Notes under the pieces: generated by a model
What the model was told of the DNA's origin: nothing
The model's input: the letters and a program-made list of their open reading frames with translations, nothing else
Databases searched by the model: none
Part shown: positions 20,762-29,471 of the stretch, piece by piece
Numbering within the stretch: position 1 is the first letter of the stretch
How the letters are laid out: each line of letters begins with the position of its first letter
Translations under genes and position numbers: made by a program
Assembly (NCBI RefSeq): GCF_002632875.1
Contig: NZ_NJCX01000021.1
Coordinates: forward strand, 1-64,000
Direction: 5' to 3'
Length of the DNA stretch: 64,000 nt
Source of the DNA: Xenorhabdus kozodoii
GTDB lineage: Bacteria > Pseudomonadota > Gammaproteobacteria > Enterobacterales > Enterobacteriaceae

Positions 20762-21493
20762 TCAGCCCATTGCCTTATTCAGCAGTATTTTTTTGATGAC
20801 ATCCCAGTGGCGGTACACAGCAAAGTGATCCCCGGCAATATGGGTGAGTGAAATATCGTCAGAGGTGTAATTTTGCCAGGCTTCCATGTCTGCCAAAGTG
20901 ACATGAGGGTCGTGAGTGGCGGAAATTAGCACCAGTGGATAATTCACCTGTATATTGCCAAGTCGGGGAAATTGGCTACGTATCAGGTAATCACTGCGCA
21001 GTTGCCGGATGATGGGTTTTATCAGCGCAGGTTCATTCAAGATTGCTTCGGGTGTCCCTTGATCTTCTCTGGTTTTCTGTACCCATTGTTCATCTGTCCA
21101 TTTGTGTCGCTCATCGTTGAGTTGACGATGAGGGGGAACCGCGCTGGATACCACGCCAAATAGGGGAGACGTGGCATAGTTTTCCATTAATGCCCGGCCT
21201 ACCGCGACACTCAGCACTCCCCCAAAGCTATGGCCAAAGGTGATCCACTCCGTGATGCCCTGTGCTTGTTTTTGTCGGAAATCCGCCCAGATATCGGAGG
21301 CCAGTCGTTCAACCAGTAAATCGAGATCGGGAATTTCCGGCTGTTTAGCCAAATAACCACGGCCTGGGATCGCAACGGGTTGTAAGATCGCAGACTTGGT
21401 GGTCATAAGATCCTGTAACCAGGGGCGATAAATGGCGGTGGTTGCGCCAGCATGGGGAAAGGCATAAATCACCCGTTTGCAATTAGTGTCCAT
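20762..21493 (-). CDS. xrdC: Type II thioesterase of the NRPS cluster
   Basis: A 243-residue alpha/beta hydrolase of the GrsT/external thioesterase family. The start region is FPHAGATTAIYRPW, the nucleophile elbow is TFGHSFGG (Ser near residue 88), and the catalytic His is in IAGDHFAVYRHW near the C-terminus. It likely clears mis-primed carrier protein or releases product from the NRPS, which lacks its own TE domain. Its start overlaps the end of the GMC gene by 11 bp, so translation is probably coupled. Confidence 0.9.
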   Translation of the reverse strand: MDTNCKRVIYAFPHAGATTAIYRPWLQDLMTTKSAILQPVAIPGRGYLAKQPEIPDLDLLVERLASDIWADFRQKQAQGITEWITFGHSFGGVLSVAVGRALMENYATSPLFGVVSSAVPPHRQLNDERHKWTDEQWVQKTREDQGTPEAILNEPALIKPIIRQLRSDYLIRSQFPRLGNIQVNYPLVLISATHDPHVTLADMEAWQNYTSDDISLTHIAGDHFAVYRHWDVIKKILLNKAMG

Positions 21494-23129
21494 GTGTTCC
21501 TCGCTCGCGAGTGGCTTCGCCCTCGATCAAAAAACTGACAATGCGTTCAGCTATCATGATGGTTGTCAGGTTCGTTGGCATCGAGGGAATGGTGGGGAAC
21601 AGGGAAGCATCAGCAACGGTCACACCCGTAATGCCATGCACCTGGCCATCTTCTTGGGTCGCGCTAGCAGGATCACCACGGCGCCCCATTCTGAGCGTGC
21701 CAGAGGCATGCCAGCCTGGATTGACAAGGTTTTTGATGGCACTGTTCATGATTTCGTCGTTATCAATCATGGAGTGAGACCAAAATTGTATGCCATCAAG
21801 GAATGCTTCCACTTCTGGATGGTGTAAGACCTGCCAAATTTTACGTACTCCGCCGACAAGGCGAGCGATATCTGTTGGCGTACGGGTCAATGGCAGATCA
21901 ATTTGCGGCAACGCGGTGGGTGACGCCGACGTGATGAAGACCTGCCCTTGCATCTCTGGACGCATCAACATGACGGAAGCGCCAACCAGCATAGGATACG
22001 CCACGCGATCCCTGAATCCGGGGACGGTGTCACTGGCAACATTGTTCAGTAAGCCAATTTGGACATCGACTTTGTCGTCGTAACCGCTATTGATACGGGC
22101 AGCAATTTGTCGCCACGGCAGGCCGGTTGTACAGACGCCCGCTTTAGGCAGCGCCCACAGCACCACGGAAGCATGATCAGTCAGGGCTCTGCCCACGGCG
22201 GGCACTGGCGCAACAACAGGGATACCTAATCTGCCCAGATGTGCCGGATCGCCCACCCCTGAACGCTGCAATAACGCCGCCGAACCAATTGCGCCAGCGC
22301 AAAGGACAATCTGTCTGGCCTGATAAACGCGTTCTTCTCCCGCCTGAATGATTGTTACCCCAGCGGCAACCGTGCCGTTAAACATAATCTGCGTGACCAG
22401 TGCATCCGTCATCACATGCAAATTTTTTCTATCCAGGATCGGCTCAAGGTATGAACGATAAACATCCACCCGTTCCGCGCCATGAATGACATTCGCGGGA
22501 ACAGGGCCAACCGCGGGATCTTCGCCGACATTGAGATCATCAACGTAAGGCACCCCAGACTGTTCGCAAGCACGGGCAAAAGCCATATCAAGGGGATGGA
22601 TTTCGCTCTTTGCAGGCCTGCGCAGACACATCGGCCCTTGTGAGCCGTGGTTATCATCACCGAGATAATCGGTATCATTCTCCAGATGCTTAAACCACGG
22701 CAGAACCTGCCCCCAACCCCAATTGGGGCAACCCATTTTGGCCCATTGATCGAAGTCGCTCGGAAATCCTCGCAGGGCAATGGCACCGTTGACTGCGGAA
22801 GAGCCGCCAAGTACTTTTCCCACACGATAATTGAATGGCTTGCGCGCCTTATGCTTGCGAGACTGTTGTGGGTTCTCCATATGGACGGGGGGAGCAATCA
22901 ACGCGGCGAACCGATCATCATTGCGCACATTAGCTTCGTAATCCCAGTTATATCCTTCCAGCACCAGCCTTGACGCATCTCTGAGTGGGCTGGCCGGGTT
23001 GTGTACATCAGATGCGTGGCCTGCTTCAATCAGTAGTACGGATTTTGCGCTATTTTCAGACAGGCGGGCGGCCGCCACGCACCCGGCTGAGCCACCGCCC
23101 ACCACGATATAATCGTATGTTTTGGTCAT
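21483..23129 (-). CDS. xrdB: Glucose-methanol-choline (GMC) family flavin oxidoreductase
   Basis: A 548-residue GMC oxidoreductase. The FAD dinucleotide fold is YIVVGGGSAGCVAAARLSE at the N-terminus, GMC signature 1 is GKVLGGSSAVNGAIALRG, and the C-terminal HASGTLRMG block carries the active-site His. The homologue HlmD is one of the flavoenzymes of the multi-electron oxidation in dithiolopyrrolone assembly. Its ATG overlaps the NRPS stop in ATGA, showing tight coupling. General relatives are choline and alcohol dehydrogenases; the context decides the role. Confidence 0.88.
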   Translation of the reverse strand: MTKTYDYIVVGGGSAGCVAAARLSENSAKSVLLIEAGHASDVHNPASPLRDASRLVLEGYNWDYEANVRNDDRFAALIAPPVHMENPQQSRKHKARKPFNYRVGKVLGGSSAVNGAIALRGFPSDFDQWAKMGCPNWGWGQVLPWFKHLENDTDYLGDDNHGSQGPMCLRRPAKSEIHPLDMAFARACEQSGVPYVDDLNVGEDPAVGPVPANVIHGAERVDVYRSYLEPILDRKNLHVMTDALVTQIMFNGTVAAGVTIIQAGEERVYQARQIVLCAGAIGSAALLQRSGVGDPAHLGRLGIPVVAPVPAVGRALTDHASVVLWALPKAGVCTTGLPWRQIAARINSGYDDKVDVQIGLLNNVASDTVPGFRDRVAYPMLVGASVMLMRPEMQGQVFITSASPTALPQIDLPLTRTPTDIARLVGGVRKIWQVLHHPEVEAFLDGIQFWSHSMIDNDEIMNSAIKNLVNPGWHASGTLRMGRRGDPASATQEDGQVHGITGVTVADASLFPTIPSMPTNLTTIMIAERIVSFLIEGEATRERGTHGH

Positions 23130-26100
23130 AGTTCATTCACCGCTTGAGATTGGACAATAGTTTCGATGATGCGAGAGAAAGACTGGATATTCGAATTCAT
23201 AAACAGCCCTTCGATGATGTCCTGCTCGCCAACGGGCGTAATATTAAATTCTTGCCGCAGAGCACTGAGTAAACCAACGGCATGCAGTGAATCGCCACCG
23301 ATATCAAAAAAGCCATCGGTGACATCAAAATCGTCATGCTGGAGTTGGGCTTGCCAGAGTTTCAGGATCTTTGCCTCTATCGCATTAGCGGGTTTAACCG
23401 GGGCATTGGCATGTTCTTCACTCTCCGACCAAGGGACAGGCAACGCTTTACGGTCAATTTTGCCATTACTGGTTAATGGCATATGGGGCAACAAGATGTA
23501 ATAACTGGGCACCATGTAAGAGGGTAACGTTTTGCGGGCAACTTCTCTTAATTGCGCCTGAAAATGGGTTGGATCATCCAACGTTTCTGGTGCCTCCGGC
23601 ACAATATAGGCGACAATATGTCGTTGCCCGGTTTTGGCATGAACAGGAGCCTCAATGACGACATGGCTGGCATTTTCGTGGCTCAGAAGGCAGGCTTCAA
23701 TTTCCCCTAATTCAATCCGGTAGCCATTGATTTTGACCTGATTATCTTCGCGCCCTAGAATTTCGATTAAACCCTCTGCAATGTATCGCCCCAAATCGCC
23801 GGTTCTGTACAGCCGCTCACCCGTGGCAGGATGAGTAATAAAGCGCAGTGCCGTTTTTTCTGCGTCGCCCAGATAACCTTGAGTCACCCCGTCTCCGCCA
23901 ATATACAGTTCACCGGTTACCCATTTGGGGCAGGGAAGGAGCCAGTTATTCAATACATGGAAAGTCTGGTTTGCCAGCGGCTTGCCATAAGGAATGCTTT
24001 TCCAGTTTTTGTTAATTTTCTCAATGGGATAATGTATCGACCAGATAGAACCTTCCGTTGCCCCACCGAGACTGATGATTGCCGTATCGGGCAAACTTTC
24101 TCGAATACGTTCAGGCAGATCGACCGGTATCCAGTCCCCGCTCATCAGGATCAGCCTTAATGGGGTTTCAGACAGCGCAGAACCGTTTCTGTCTATCAAT
24201 ACTTTCACGGGCGCAGGGACACTATTCCAGAGAGTAATGTGATGTTTGATCAGCATGTCCAGCCAGATTTTGGGGTCATTGGCGGTTTCTGGCATGGCAA
24301 AAACCACTTTTCCGCCCACACCCAATAGCCCGAAGTAGTCATAGACGGACAAATCAAACCCGGCAGGTGCGACAGACAACACCGCATCTTTTTCTGTGAC
24401 GCGGAACTTCTGATTAATATCAAGTACCGTATTGGCTGCGTTACGCTGGGAAGCCATTACCCCTTTCGGTTCCCCTGTCGAACCGGAGGTAAAGATGACA
24501 TAGGCCAGATCATCCAATCCCTGAATTGACGACATGGCAGCCCCATGTGCCGTCGCGATGGGTTCGGTATTCATGGCCTTGTGCGTAGGGCACTCATCCA
24601 GATTGATGCGAAGCAGATGGGTAAATTCATCATGCCCAAAAATGGTGCTATCCGTCACAATCCCTTTGACTGAACAGCGGTTGAGTAAACTCATTCTCCG
24701 TTCCGCCGGAAGCTGGGGATCAATGGCTACGTAGGCAGCGCCAGACATCAGCACACCCAGCAACCCGATGACCAGTTCCGGGCTTTGTGGCAGGGAAACG
24801 GCGACAATATCGTTGGGATGAATGGGGGCAGCGGTGCGTAGCTGCTGCGCTATTGCACAAGCCCTGTTGACCATTTCTGCATAGGTAAATTGTTTTTCGC
24901 CCTGAATCAGCGCAATGGCATTGGGGAATTTTTCGGCGGCCTGTAAGACCATTTCATGTAGCAGCTTGAGATCAAGTTCCGTCTTCGTGGCATTGGCTGT
25001 TGCTCGTTCCATCAGATCGGAGGCTGGCAATTGCACCAGTGAGGTGTTTTTATCCCATACTGAATCATCTTCTGCACAAGTGGTTATCAGCGCCATATAC
25101 GCATCCAACATGGCTTCCACCATGTCGTCGGGGAATAGCTCATTAACGGTATTCCAGTTGATTTGGATAAGATCATCAACACGGACGATTTGGTTCTCCA
25201 GCCAGACTTGTGGGGTTTGGTTACTGCTATAAACGGGGATCGCCTCCACCCAACCGATATCGGTGACGACATCATCCAAATTGGCTGTCAGGGTATTGCT
25301 AAATACGACGGGGGCGGTTGCTGCCCGGTTGCCATGATTGCGACGGGTCAGCTCTCTTAAAACTTGAATCCCATTGTAGGAACAGTGCCAGCGGTTCATC
25401 ATTAAATCTGTCTGGATCTGTACCAAACGATCATTGAGACTTTCTTCTCCTGTTCCGCCAATACCCAGCAACATGGGTTGAAGGAAATTACCGACAACAT
25501 TTTCAATTCCCTCAAAATAGGGGCGACGCCCAAATTGAGTGATCGTCAGTGTAAAAGTTTGACGTTTAGACCATTGACGAAGCACTTCTGCGTACATACC
25601 GAGAAGTACCGTTTCTAATGTCAACTTGCGTAATTCCGCTTTTTTTCTAAGCGCCGATAATGTTTCAGGAGAAATTTGCCGGCTGTAACGTTTGAATACC
25701 GGTGGAGAAAGGATTTCAGGCGCATTTTTTAGCGGTAATTCAGGGGGAGGAGGTAAATGTTCTAACTGTTGTTCCCAATAAGTTTTATCACGTAATCCCT
25801 GTGGTTGCCCCTGTAGATAACGTTCTAATTGGATATAGCGGGGGAAATGAAGATTATCCGGTAAGTCCGGCAGATTATGGCCCTGATAAACTTGCCACCA
25901 GTCACGTAATACTAAACGGACACTATGAATATCGACAAACATCAGGTCGAAATAAATATGCAGGCGGGTAATATCATCATTAAGGATTGTTGCCCGTATA
26001 TCGAATGTCGGTGTTTTATCGACAGGCAATAATTGCGTTTCCATTTCCTGGCGAAGTTTTGCCAACCTGTTATCTTTTTCTGATCCTGACCAAATCCGGC

Positions 26101-26536
26101 CATCCTGAATAGGAATGGTATAGATCAACGGGGAAGGTGAAATTTTCTGCTGACCATCCAAAGACAAGGTCGCCCGTAACATAGGGTGATATTCAATAAT
26201 CTTATTCAAAGCATTATTGAATAATTCTATATTTAAAGATTTAATATCCCATTCGGTATATAGGCAGCTTGTCAATCCACCCAGTTCTAGCCGAGGATTA
26301 CGTCCAATCAAATAAGCATATTGGATATCTGTTAATGGAAAATCTTCTGTCTTAATCGTATCTTCTTGTAGAGTGATGATATTTATTAATGGTAATCTGT
26401 TTTGGAATATCCCATTAACCTGTTCTTTCAATTTTGATGGCTCTATTTCTAAATTTTCAGTTTCTGATTTATATAATTTAGAGGGATTAGAGGTTTTTAA
26501 TCCGAATTCTTGTAATGCTTGGAGAAAATTTTGCAT
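23126..26536 (-). CDS. xrdA: Cys-specific NRPS, Cy-A-PCP (dithiolopyrrolone synthetase)
   Basis: An 1136-residue single-module NRPS. The heterocyclization domain (about 60-490) has FPLTDIQYAYLIGR (66-79) and the Cy motif DLMFVDIHS (197-205, DxxxxDxxS). The A domain (about 520-1035) has IFTSGSTGEPKG and the specificity residues D728, L729, Y732, N771, L797, S799, L823, I831, W832, K1026, i.e. DLYNLSLIWK, the cysteine code. The carrier serine is S1083 in DIGGDSLHA. There is no TE, epimerase or methyltransferase domain. The same layout (HlmE, HolA) makes the Cys-Cys dipeptide from one module. AAGGGATC gives the ribosome site. First gene of the xrdA-H operon. Confidence 0.93.
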   Translation of the reverse strand: MQNFLQALQEFGLKTSNPSKLYKSETENLEIEPSKLKEQVNGIFQNRLPLINIITLQEDTIKTEDFPLTDIQYAYLIGRNPRLELGGLTSCLYTEWDIKSLNIELFNNALNKIIEYHPMLRATLSLDGQQKISPSPLIYTIPIQDGRIWSGSEKDNRLAKLRQEMETQLLPVDKTPTFDIRATILNDDITRLHIYFDLMFVDIHSVRLVLRDWWQVYQGHNLPDLPDNLHFPRYIQLERYLQGQPQGLRDKTYWEQQLEHLPPPPELPLKNAPEILSPPVFKRYSRQISPETLSALRKKAELRKLTLETVLLGMYAEVLRQWSKRQTFTLTITQFGRRPYFEGIENVVGNFLQPMLLGIGGTGEESLNDRLVQIQTDLMMNRWHCSYNGIQVLRELTRRNHGNRAATAPVVFSNTLTANLDDVVTDIGWVEAIPVYSSNQTPQVWLENQIVRVDDLIQINWNTVNELFPDDMVEAMLDAYMALITTCAEDDSVWDKNTSLVQLPASDLMERATANATKTELDLKLLHEMVLQAAEKFPNAIALIQGEKQFTYAEMVNRACAIAQQLRTAAPIHPNDIVAVSLPQSPELVIGLLGVLMSGAAYVAIDPQLPAERRMSLLNRCSVKGIVTDSTIFGHDEFTHLLRINLDECPTHKAMNTEPIATAHGAAMSSIQGLDDLAYVIFTSGSTGEPKGVMASQRNAANTVLDINQKFRVTEKDAVLSVAPAGFDLSVYDYFGLLGVGGKVVFAMPETANDPKIWLDMLIKHHITLWNSVPAPVKVLIDRNGSALSETPLRLILMSGDWIPVDLPERIRESLPDTAIISLGGATEGSIWSIHYPIEKINKNWKSIPYGKPLANQTFHVLNNWLLPCPKWVTGELYIGGDGVTQGYLGDAEKTALRFITHPATGERLYRTGDLGRYIAEGLIEILGREDNQVKINGYRIELGEIEACLLSHENASHVVIEAPVHAKTGQRHIVAYIVPEAPETLDDPTHFQAQLREVARKTLPSYMVPSYYILLPHMPLTSNGKIDRKALPVPWSESEEHANAPVKPANAIEAKILKLWQAQLQHDDFDVTDGFFDIGGDSLHAVGLLSALRQEFNITPVGEQDIIEGLFMNSNIQSFSRIIETIVQSQAVNEL

Positions 26537-26634
26537 GCATGATCCCTTGTGTTTGATTGATAAATTAATTTATATTTTTTTAAGGTTATCTTTTATCTTT
26601 GAAATAAAATAGATTGGGAATAGGGTTGAAATTC

Positions 26635-26742
26635 TTAACAAAGGGTCTTTTTACATTTCACCCATTTATTTTGGTGAAAATAAACATCATTGACTATCGG
26701 AACAATATATTGATTCACGGGTTTAAAATAAAAGCAGTGCAT
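26635..26742 (-). CDS. Possible 35-residue peptide upstream of xrdA
   Basis: A short frame (MHCFYFKPVNQYIV ... KCKKTLC) lies about 100 bp upstream of xrdA on the same strand. GAGG stands nine bases before the ATG at 26742. The peptide has two Cys, aromatic-rich ends and no match I recognise. It could be chance or a leader peptide. Its two Cys codons near the stop are suggestive only because the operon product is made from cysteine. Confidence 0.2.
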   Translation of the reverse strand: MHCFYFKPVNQYIVPIVNDVYFHQNKWVKCKKTLC

Positions 26743-26875
26743 ATTCAGATACCTCATTAATCTTAGTCGGGTGTTGGTTTTATTTGTTGGTGTGCTTTTG
26801 TGCAAAAATAACATGTTTATAACTAAATGTAATATCAAATAATAATATGTTATTAACTATTCTTGTTATGTGAAA

Positions 26876-26980
26876 TATACCAGTCGCCTTTCAAGATGCG
26901 TCTTATATCTCCCCGCGCAGCGGGGAGATATAAGCACTCTCGTTGGTTTGCAAACGGCAACTTGAAGTTAGATTGATATA
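26876..26980 (-). repeat. Palindromic repeat family, copy 3
   Basis: A 105-bp element in reverse orientation to copies 1 and 2: TATACCAGTCGCCTTTCAAG ... core CCCCGCGCAGCGGGG ... AACTTGAAGTTAGATTGATA. Confidence 0.9.
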
Positions 26981-27060
26981 TAGGGATTCTGTCCATTTCA
27001 CCTGAATTGATGTGATTTATTTTAAGGATTTTAATCACTGACTGTTATTAATGGATAGCC

Positions 27061-27165
27061 TATGCCCATCGCCTTTCAAGATGCGCCTGATATTTCCCCG
27101 CGCAGCGGGGAAATATCAACACTCACATTGTCTTGCTGGCTGCAACTTGATGTTGGATTGGTATA
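27061..27165 (-). repeat. Palindromic repeat family, copy 4
   Basis: A 105-bp element in the same orientation as copy 3, 80 bp away: TATGCCCATCGCCTTTCAAG ... core CCCCGCGCAGCGGGG ... TTGATGTTGGATTGGTATA. Confidence 0.9.
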
Positions 27166-27407
27166 TGCCAGTCTCCATTGATAGGTTACGCCTATCTTTC
27201 TGATAGGAAAAGATCTGTTGATCTAGCTATAATGTTCAATATAATAATTGAATAAAGGGTGTCGAGTATGCTGCGTTAGCGGTTACCTTACATGGATTCA
27301 TAAAATGAATGTTCCAATACTAAAGTCAGCAAATAGACATGCGCATACCCCACATTTCATTGATGAGCTGTATTTTAGTCACTTAAAAATTTTACTGAGG
27401 ATCCAAT

Positions 27408-27728
27408 ATGAGTACATTAATTGAGTTAACTGAAGATAATTTTGATCGTGTCGTCGGGACGAAAGGGATCTGTGTTGTTAGATTCTGGGCGCCATGGTGT
27501 GGCCCGTGCCGTGCAGTCGCACCAACATTTAACCAGTTATCAATCGATATGAAAGAGAGTGCCACTTTCGGGGAAATCAATATTGATGATGCCCATAATG
27601 TCGCCATGAAATATGGCATTCGCAGCATACCAACGACATTAGTATATAAAGATGGTCAGCCTGTCGATTCTCTTGTTGGCGTCGCTTCATTATCACAATT
27701 TAAGAATATGGTTTCTCAAAATTTGTAG
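27408..27728 (+). CDS. Thioredoxin-like protein
   Basis: A 106-residue thioredoxin fold with the classical active site FWAPWCGPCRAVAP (CGPC near residues 32-35) and the cis-Pro in IRSIPTTLVYKDG. It is full length for thioredoxin 1 but is not in the usual trxA-rho context, so I take it as a paralogue. It is divergent from the xrd operon; dithiolopyrrolones are disulfide prodrugs that engage cellular thiols, so a role in self-protection or maturation is possible but unproven. ATG at 27408 follows GAGGATCCAAT. Confidence 0.85.
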   Translation: MSTLIELTEDNFDRVVGTKGICVVRFWAPWCGPCRAVAPTFNQLSIDMKESATFGEINIDDAHNVAMKYGIRSIPTTLVYKDGQPVDSLVGVASLSQFKNMVSQNL

Positions 27729-28091
27729 TTCAGGTTGAGTGAAATGTGAGGGTTTGAGGAGCCGGCCTTACCTGACAGTCCAAACCAATATCATCATTTG
27801 CTTTTAATCGATAAAACAAAGGTAACTCCATTTAATACTGTTCTTCATCAATTAAATTTCACATTTCTGCCAAAATTAAAGATTTTCTGGCTAATAAAAT
27901 AAGCTAAAACGTCATTATGCCAGTATATAAATACTGGCTTTTATCATTGAATAACAGAAATCGCTAAGTGAGTTAGAAAATCACTCCCTAGAACTCCCCT
28001 TGAAAAGAAAGGGTTTACTTGACGAACGATCAAAGGATATCGGTTGTAAAATTGACAATCAGGGTATGAGTCAATTAAACCTAATATTGCT
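27729..28091. other. Intergenic region after thioredoxin-like gene
   Basis: About 360 bp of AT-rich DNA ending at the ERIC element. A short plus-strand open frame beginning at 28000 runs into the ERIC sequence and is not believed. No terminator was clearly seen. Confidence 0.5.
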
Positions 28092-28218
28092 TATACCCGT
28101 CGTCTTTCAAGTTGCCGCTTTGTTGGCTGCGCTCATTCACCCCAGTCACAGAGTTATCTATGCTCCTGGGGGTTCATTCCCTTGCCGCCGCGCTGCATCT
28201 TGAAATCCATAGGGTATA
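28092..28218. repeat. ERIC (enterobacterial repetitive intergenic consensus) element
   Basis: A 127-bp imperfect palindrome that begins TATACCCGTCGTCTTTCAAG and ends ATCCATAGGGTATA. Its inner parts GCTCATTCACCCCAGTCAC and TATGCTCCTGGGGGTTCATTC correspond to the classical ERIC2 and ERIC1R primer regions. It overlaps the last 19 or so codons of the MFS gene. Confidence 0.93.
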
Positions 28219-29387
28219 TTATGAAAATAGGCATCAAGCAGGATTGGAATAAGGGCGACTATTGCCAATAGTGCTCCAACCCAACCCACAGAAGGTAATC
28301 CATAGCCTGCGTTTATCGCTAATCCACCCAATAAGGGAGCTAATGTAATCCCAAGTTGGAAAGCAGACACATTGGTTGCCCCGGCTAGCGTTGGAGCATC
28401 TGCGGCGATCGTGTAAACCCTATTCATCACCGCAGGGTTAACAACAAAGCCAAACATACCAAGTAGAAATACCAAACAAATTGTCGCTATCAAATGTTCT
28501 GCCCAAAAAGCCAATGCAAAAGAGATAACAATTACGCCAAATGTCCCAATAACCAGCGTCTTGAATGGGTATCTATCCGCTGTCCTCCCACCAATAGTTA
28601 ACCCGATAAAAGCCCCAATACCAAAAAGGGAGAGGGCGGCAGGAAGCCAAGTAACAGCTAATTGACTCGTATCAATAAGCAATGCGCCTAAATAGCCAAA
28701 TGTCGCCATGTAAGCTGCCGTTGTCAATATGGTTGTACCATAGGCAATCCACAGTTTAGGTTGAACCATGACTTTTAATTCAGTATGTAATGTCAACTCC
28801 TGATTCTTACTTTGCATGTCAGGTAACATGAACCACAAAGCAAATGCTGTAATCGAAGTTGCTACTGCAACGGCCCAAAAACCGGCACGCCACCCAGCGA
28901 TATCACTGATCAGGGTTCCCAACGGCCCTCCGACAACCATTGCCAAACTTAATCCACTTACCACGATGGATAATGCCCTGCCAGTACGATCCTGAGTCAC
29001 TAAATTGACGGCTGTCGTTGCAGCAACCGCCCAAAATCCAGCGTAAGCTACACCGCTTATAATACGTGCAACCAAAAATGACCAATAGTCCGGTACAAGC
29101 ATCCCAATCGCAGTGGCTGCAACAAATAATGCCTGACTTACCAACAAAGTTGCACGTTTAGGCCAGCGCAGGGTTGCCACAGCCAGCGGTGGCGCCCCCA
29201 ACAAAACACCAATGGCAAAGGCTGAAATCAACATGCCTGCTGATGGTAAAGAAACCTGTAAGTCTTCGGCAATCTTCGGTAACACGCCCGAAATTAAAAA
29301 TTCAGAGCTTCCCATTGCAAACAGACTTAAACCAAGGAGATAGACGGCCATAGGGATACTTGACTGAGTAACATTTGAGATAGACAT
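28158..29387 (-). CDS. MFS drug-efflux transporter (DHA1, Cml/CmlR-like)
   Basis: A 409-residue, 12-TM major facilitator of the DHA1 type. Typical features are the opening LLGLSLFAMGSSEFLISGVLPKIAEDL and the motif C-like GGPLGTLISDIAGWRAGFW. Relatives export chloramphenicol and other drugs. Its distance from the xrd operon (about 1.6 kb) makes it a candidate xenorhabdin exporter, comparable to HlmH, but this is inference. The last 19 or so residues (PYGFQDAARRQGNEPPGA) are encoded by the ERIC element, so the native C-terminus was replaced. A hairpin separates it from the DUF2938 gene upstream. Confidence 0.83.
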   Translation of the reverse strand: MSISNVTQSSIPMAVYLLGLSLFAMGSSEFLISGVLPKIAEDLQVSLPSAGMLISAFAIGVLLGAPPLAVATLRWPKRATLLVSQALFVAATAIGMLVPDYWSFLVARIISGVAYAGFWAVAATTAVNLVTQDRTGRALSIVVSGLSLAMVVGGPLGTLISDIAGWRAGFWAVAVATSITAFALWFMLPDMQSKNQELTLHTELKVMVQPKLWIAYGTTILTTAAYMATFGYLGALLIDTSQLAVTWLPAALSLFGIGAFIGLTIGGRTADRYPFKTLVIGTFGVIVISFALAFWAEHLIATICLVFLLGMFGFVVNPAVMNRVYTIAADAPTLAGATNVSAFQLGITLAPLLGGLAINAGYGLPSVGWVGALLAIVALIPILLDAYFHNIPYGFQDAARRQGNEPPGA

Positions 29388-29424
29388 AGTGAATTCCAGA
29401 GTTGTTGGCTAAAAAATGTCTATG

Positions 29425-29455
29425 CCGTCGATAAATAATATAAATTTATCGACGG
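29425..29455 (-). terminator. Hairpin between DUF2938 and MFS genes
   Basis: CCGTCGATAAAT and ATTTATCGACGG are separated by about seven bases, downstream of the DUF2938 stop and upstream of the MFS start. It is probably a terminator or regulatory stem in the minus-strand transcript. Confidence 0.55.
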
Positions 29456-29471
29456 TTATTCAGTCATGAGA

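Larger units (their letters stand above)
26537..27407. other. Divergent region between xrdA and thioredoxin-like gene
   Basis: About 870 bp of AT-rich DNA. It must contain the xrd promoter (minus strand) and the promoter of the thioredoxin-like gene (plus strand), but no clean sigma70 pair could be singled out. It also contains the possible short peptide at 26635-26742 and two copies of the palindromic repeat in the same orientation, 80 bp apart. Confidence 0.6.

Noticed and set aside
23126-26536. Reading the NRPS as a pyochelin/yersiniabactin-type siderophore synthetase
   Set aside because: No salicylate activation, reductase, extra modules or siderophore transport genes are present; the neighbours fit dithiolopyrrolones instead.
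27305-27424. 39-codon frame overlapping the start of the thioredoxin-like gene
   Set aside because: No ribosome site and no recognisable motif. It could be a gene tail, but the evidence is too thin to list.
27408-27728. Calling the thioredoxin-like gene the housekeeping trxA
   Set aside because: It lies in an accessory region away from rho; the main trxA is expected elsewhere.
28000-28203. 67-codon plus-strand frame entering the ERIC element
   Set aside because: Its second half is ERIC sequence and the first half has no similarity; a chance frame.
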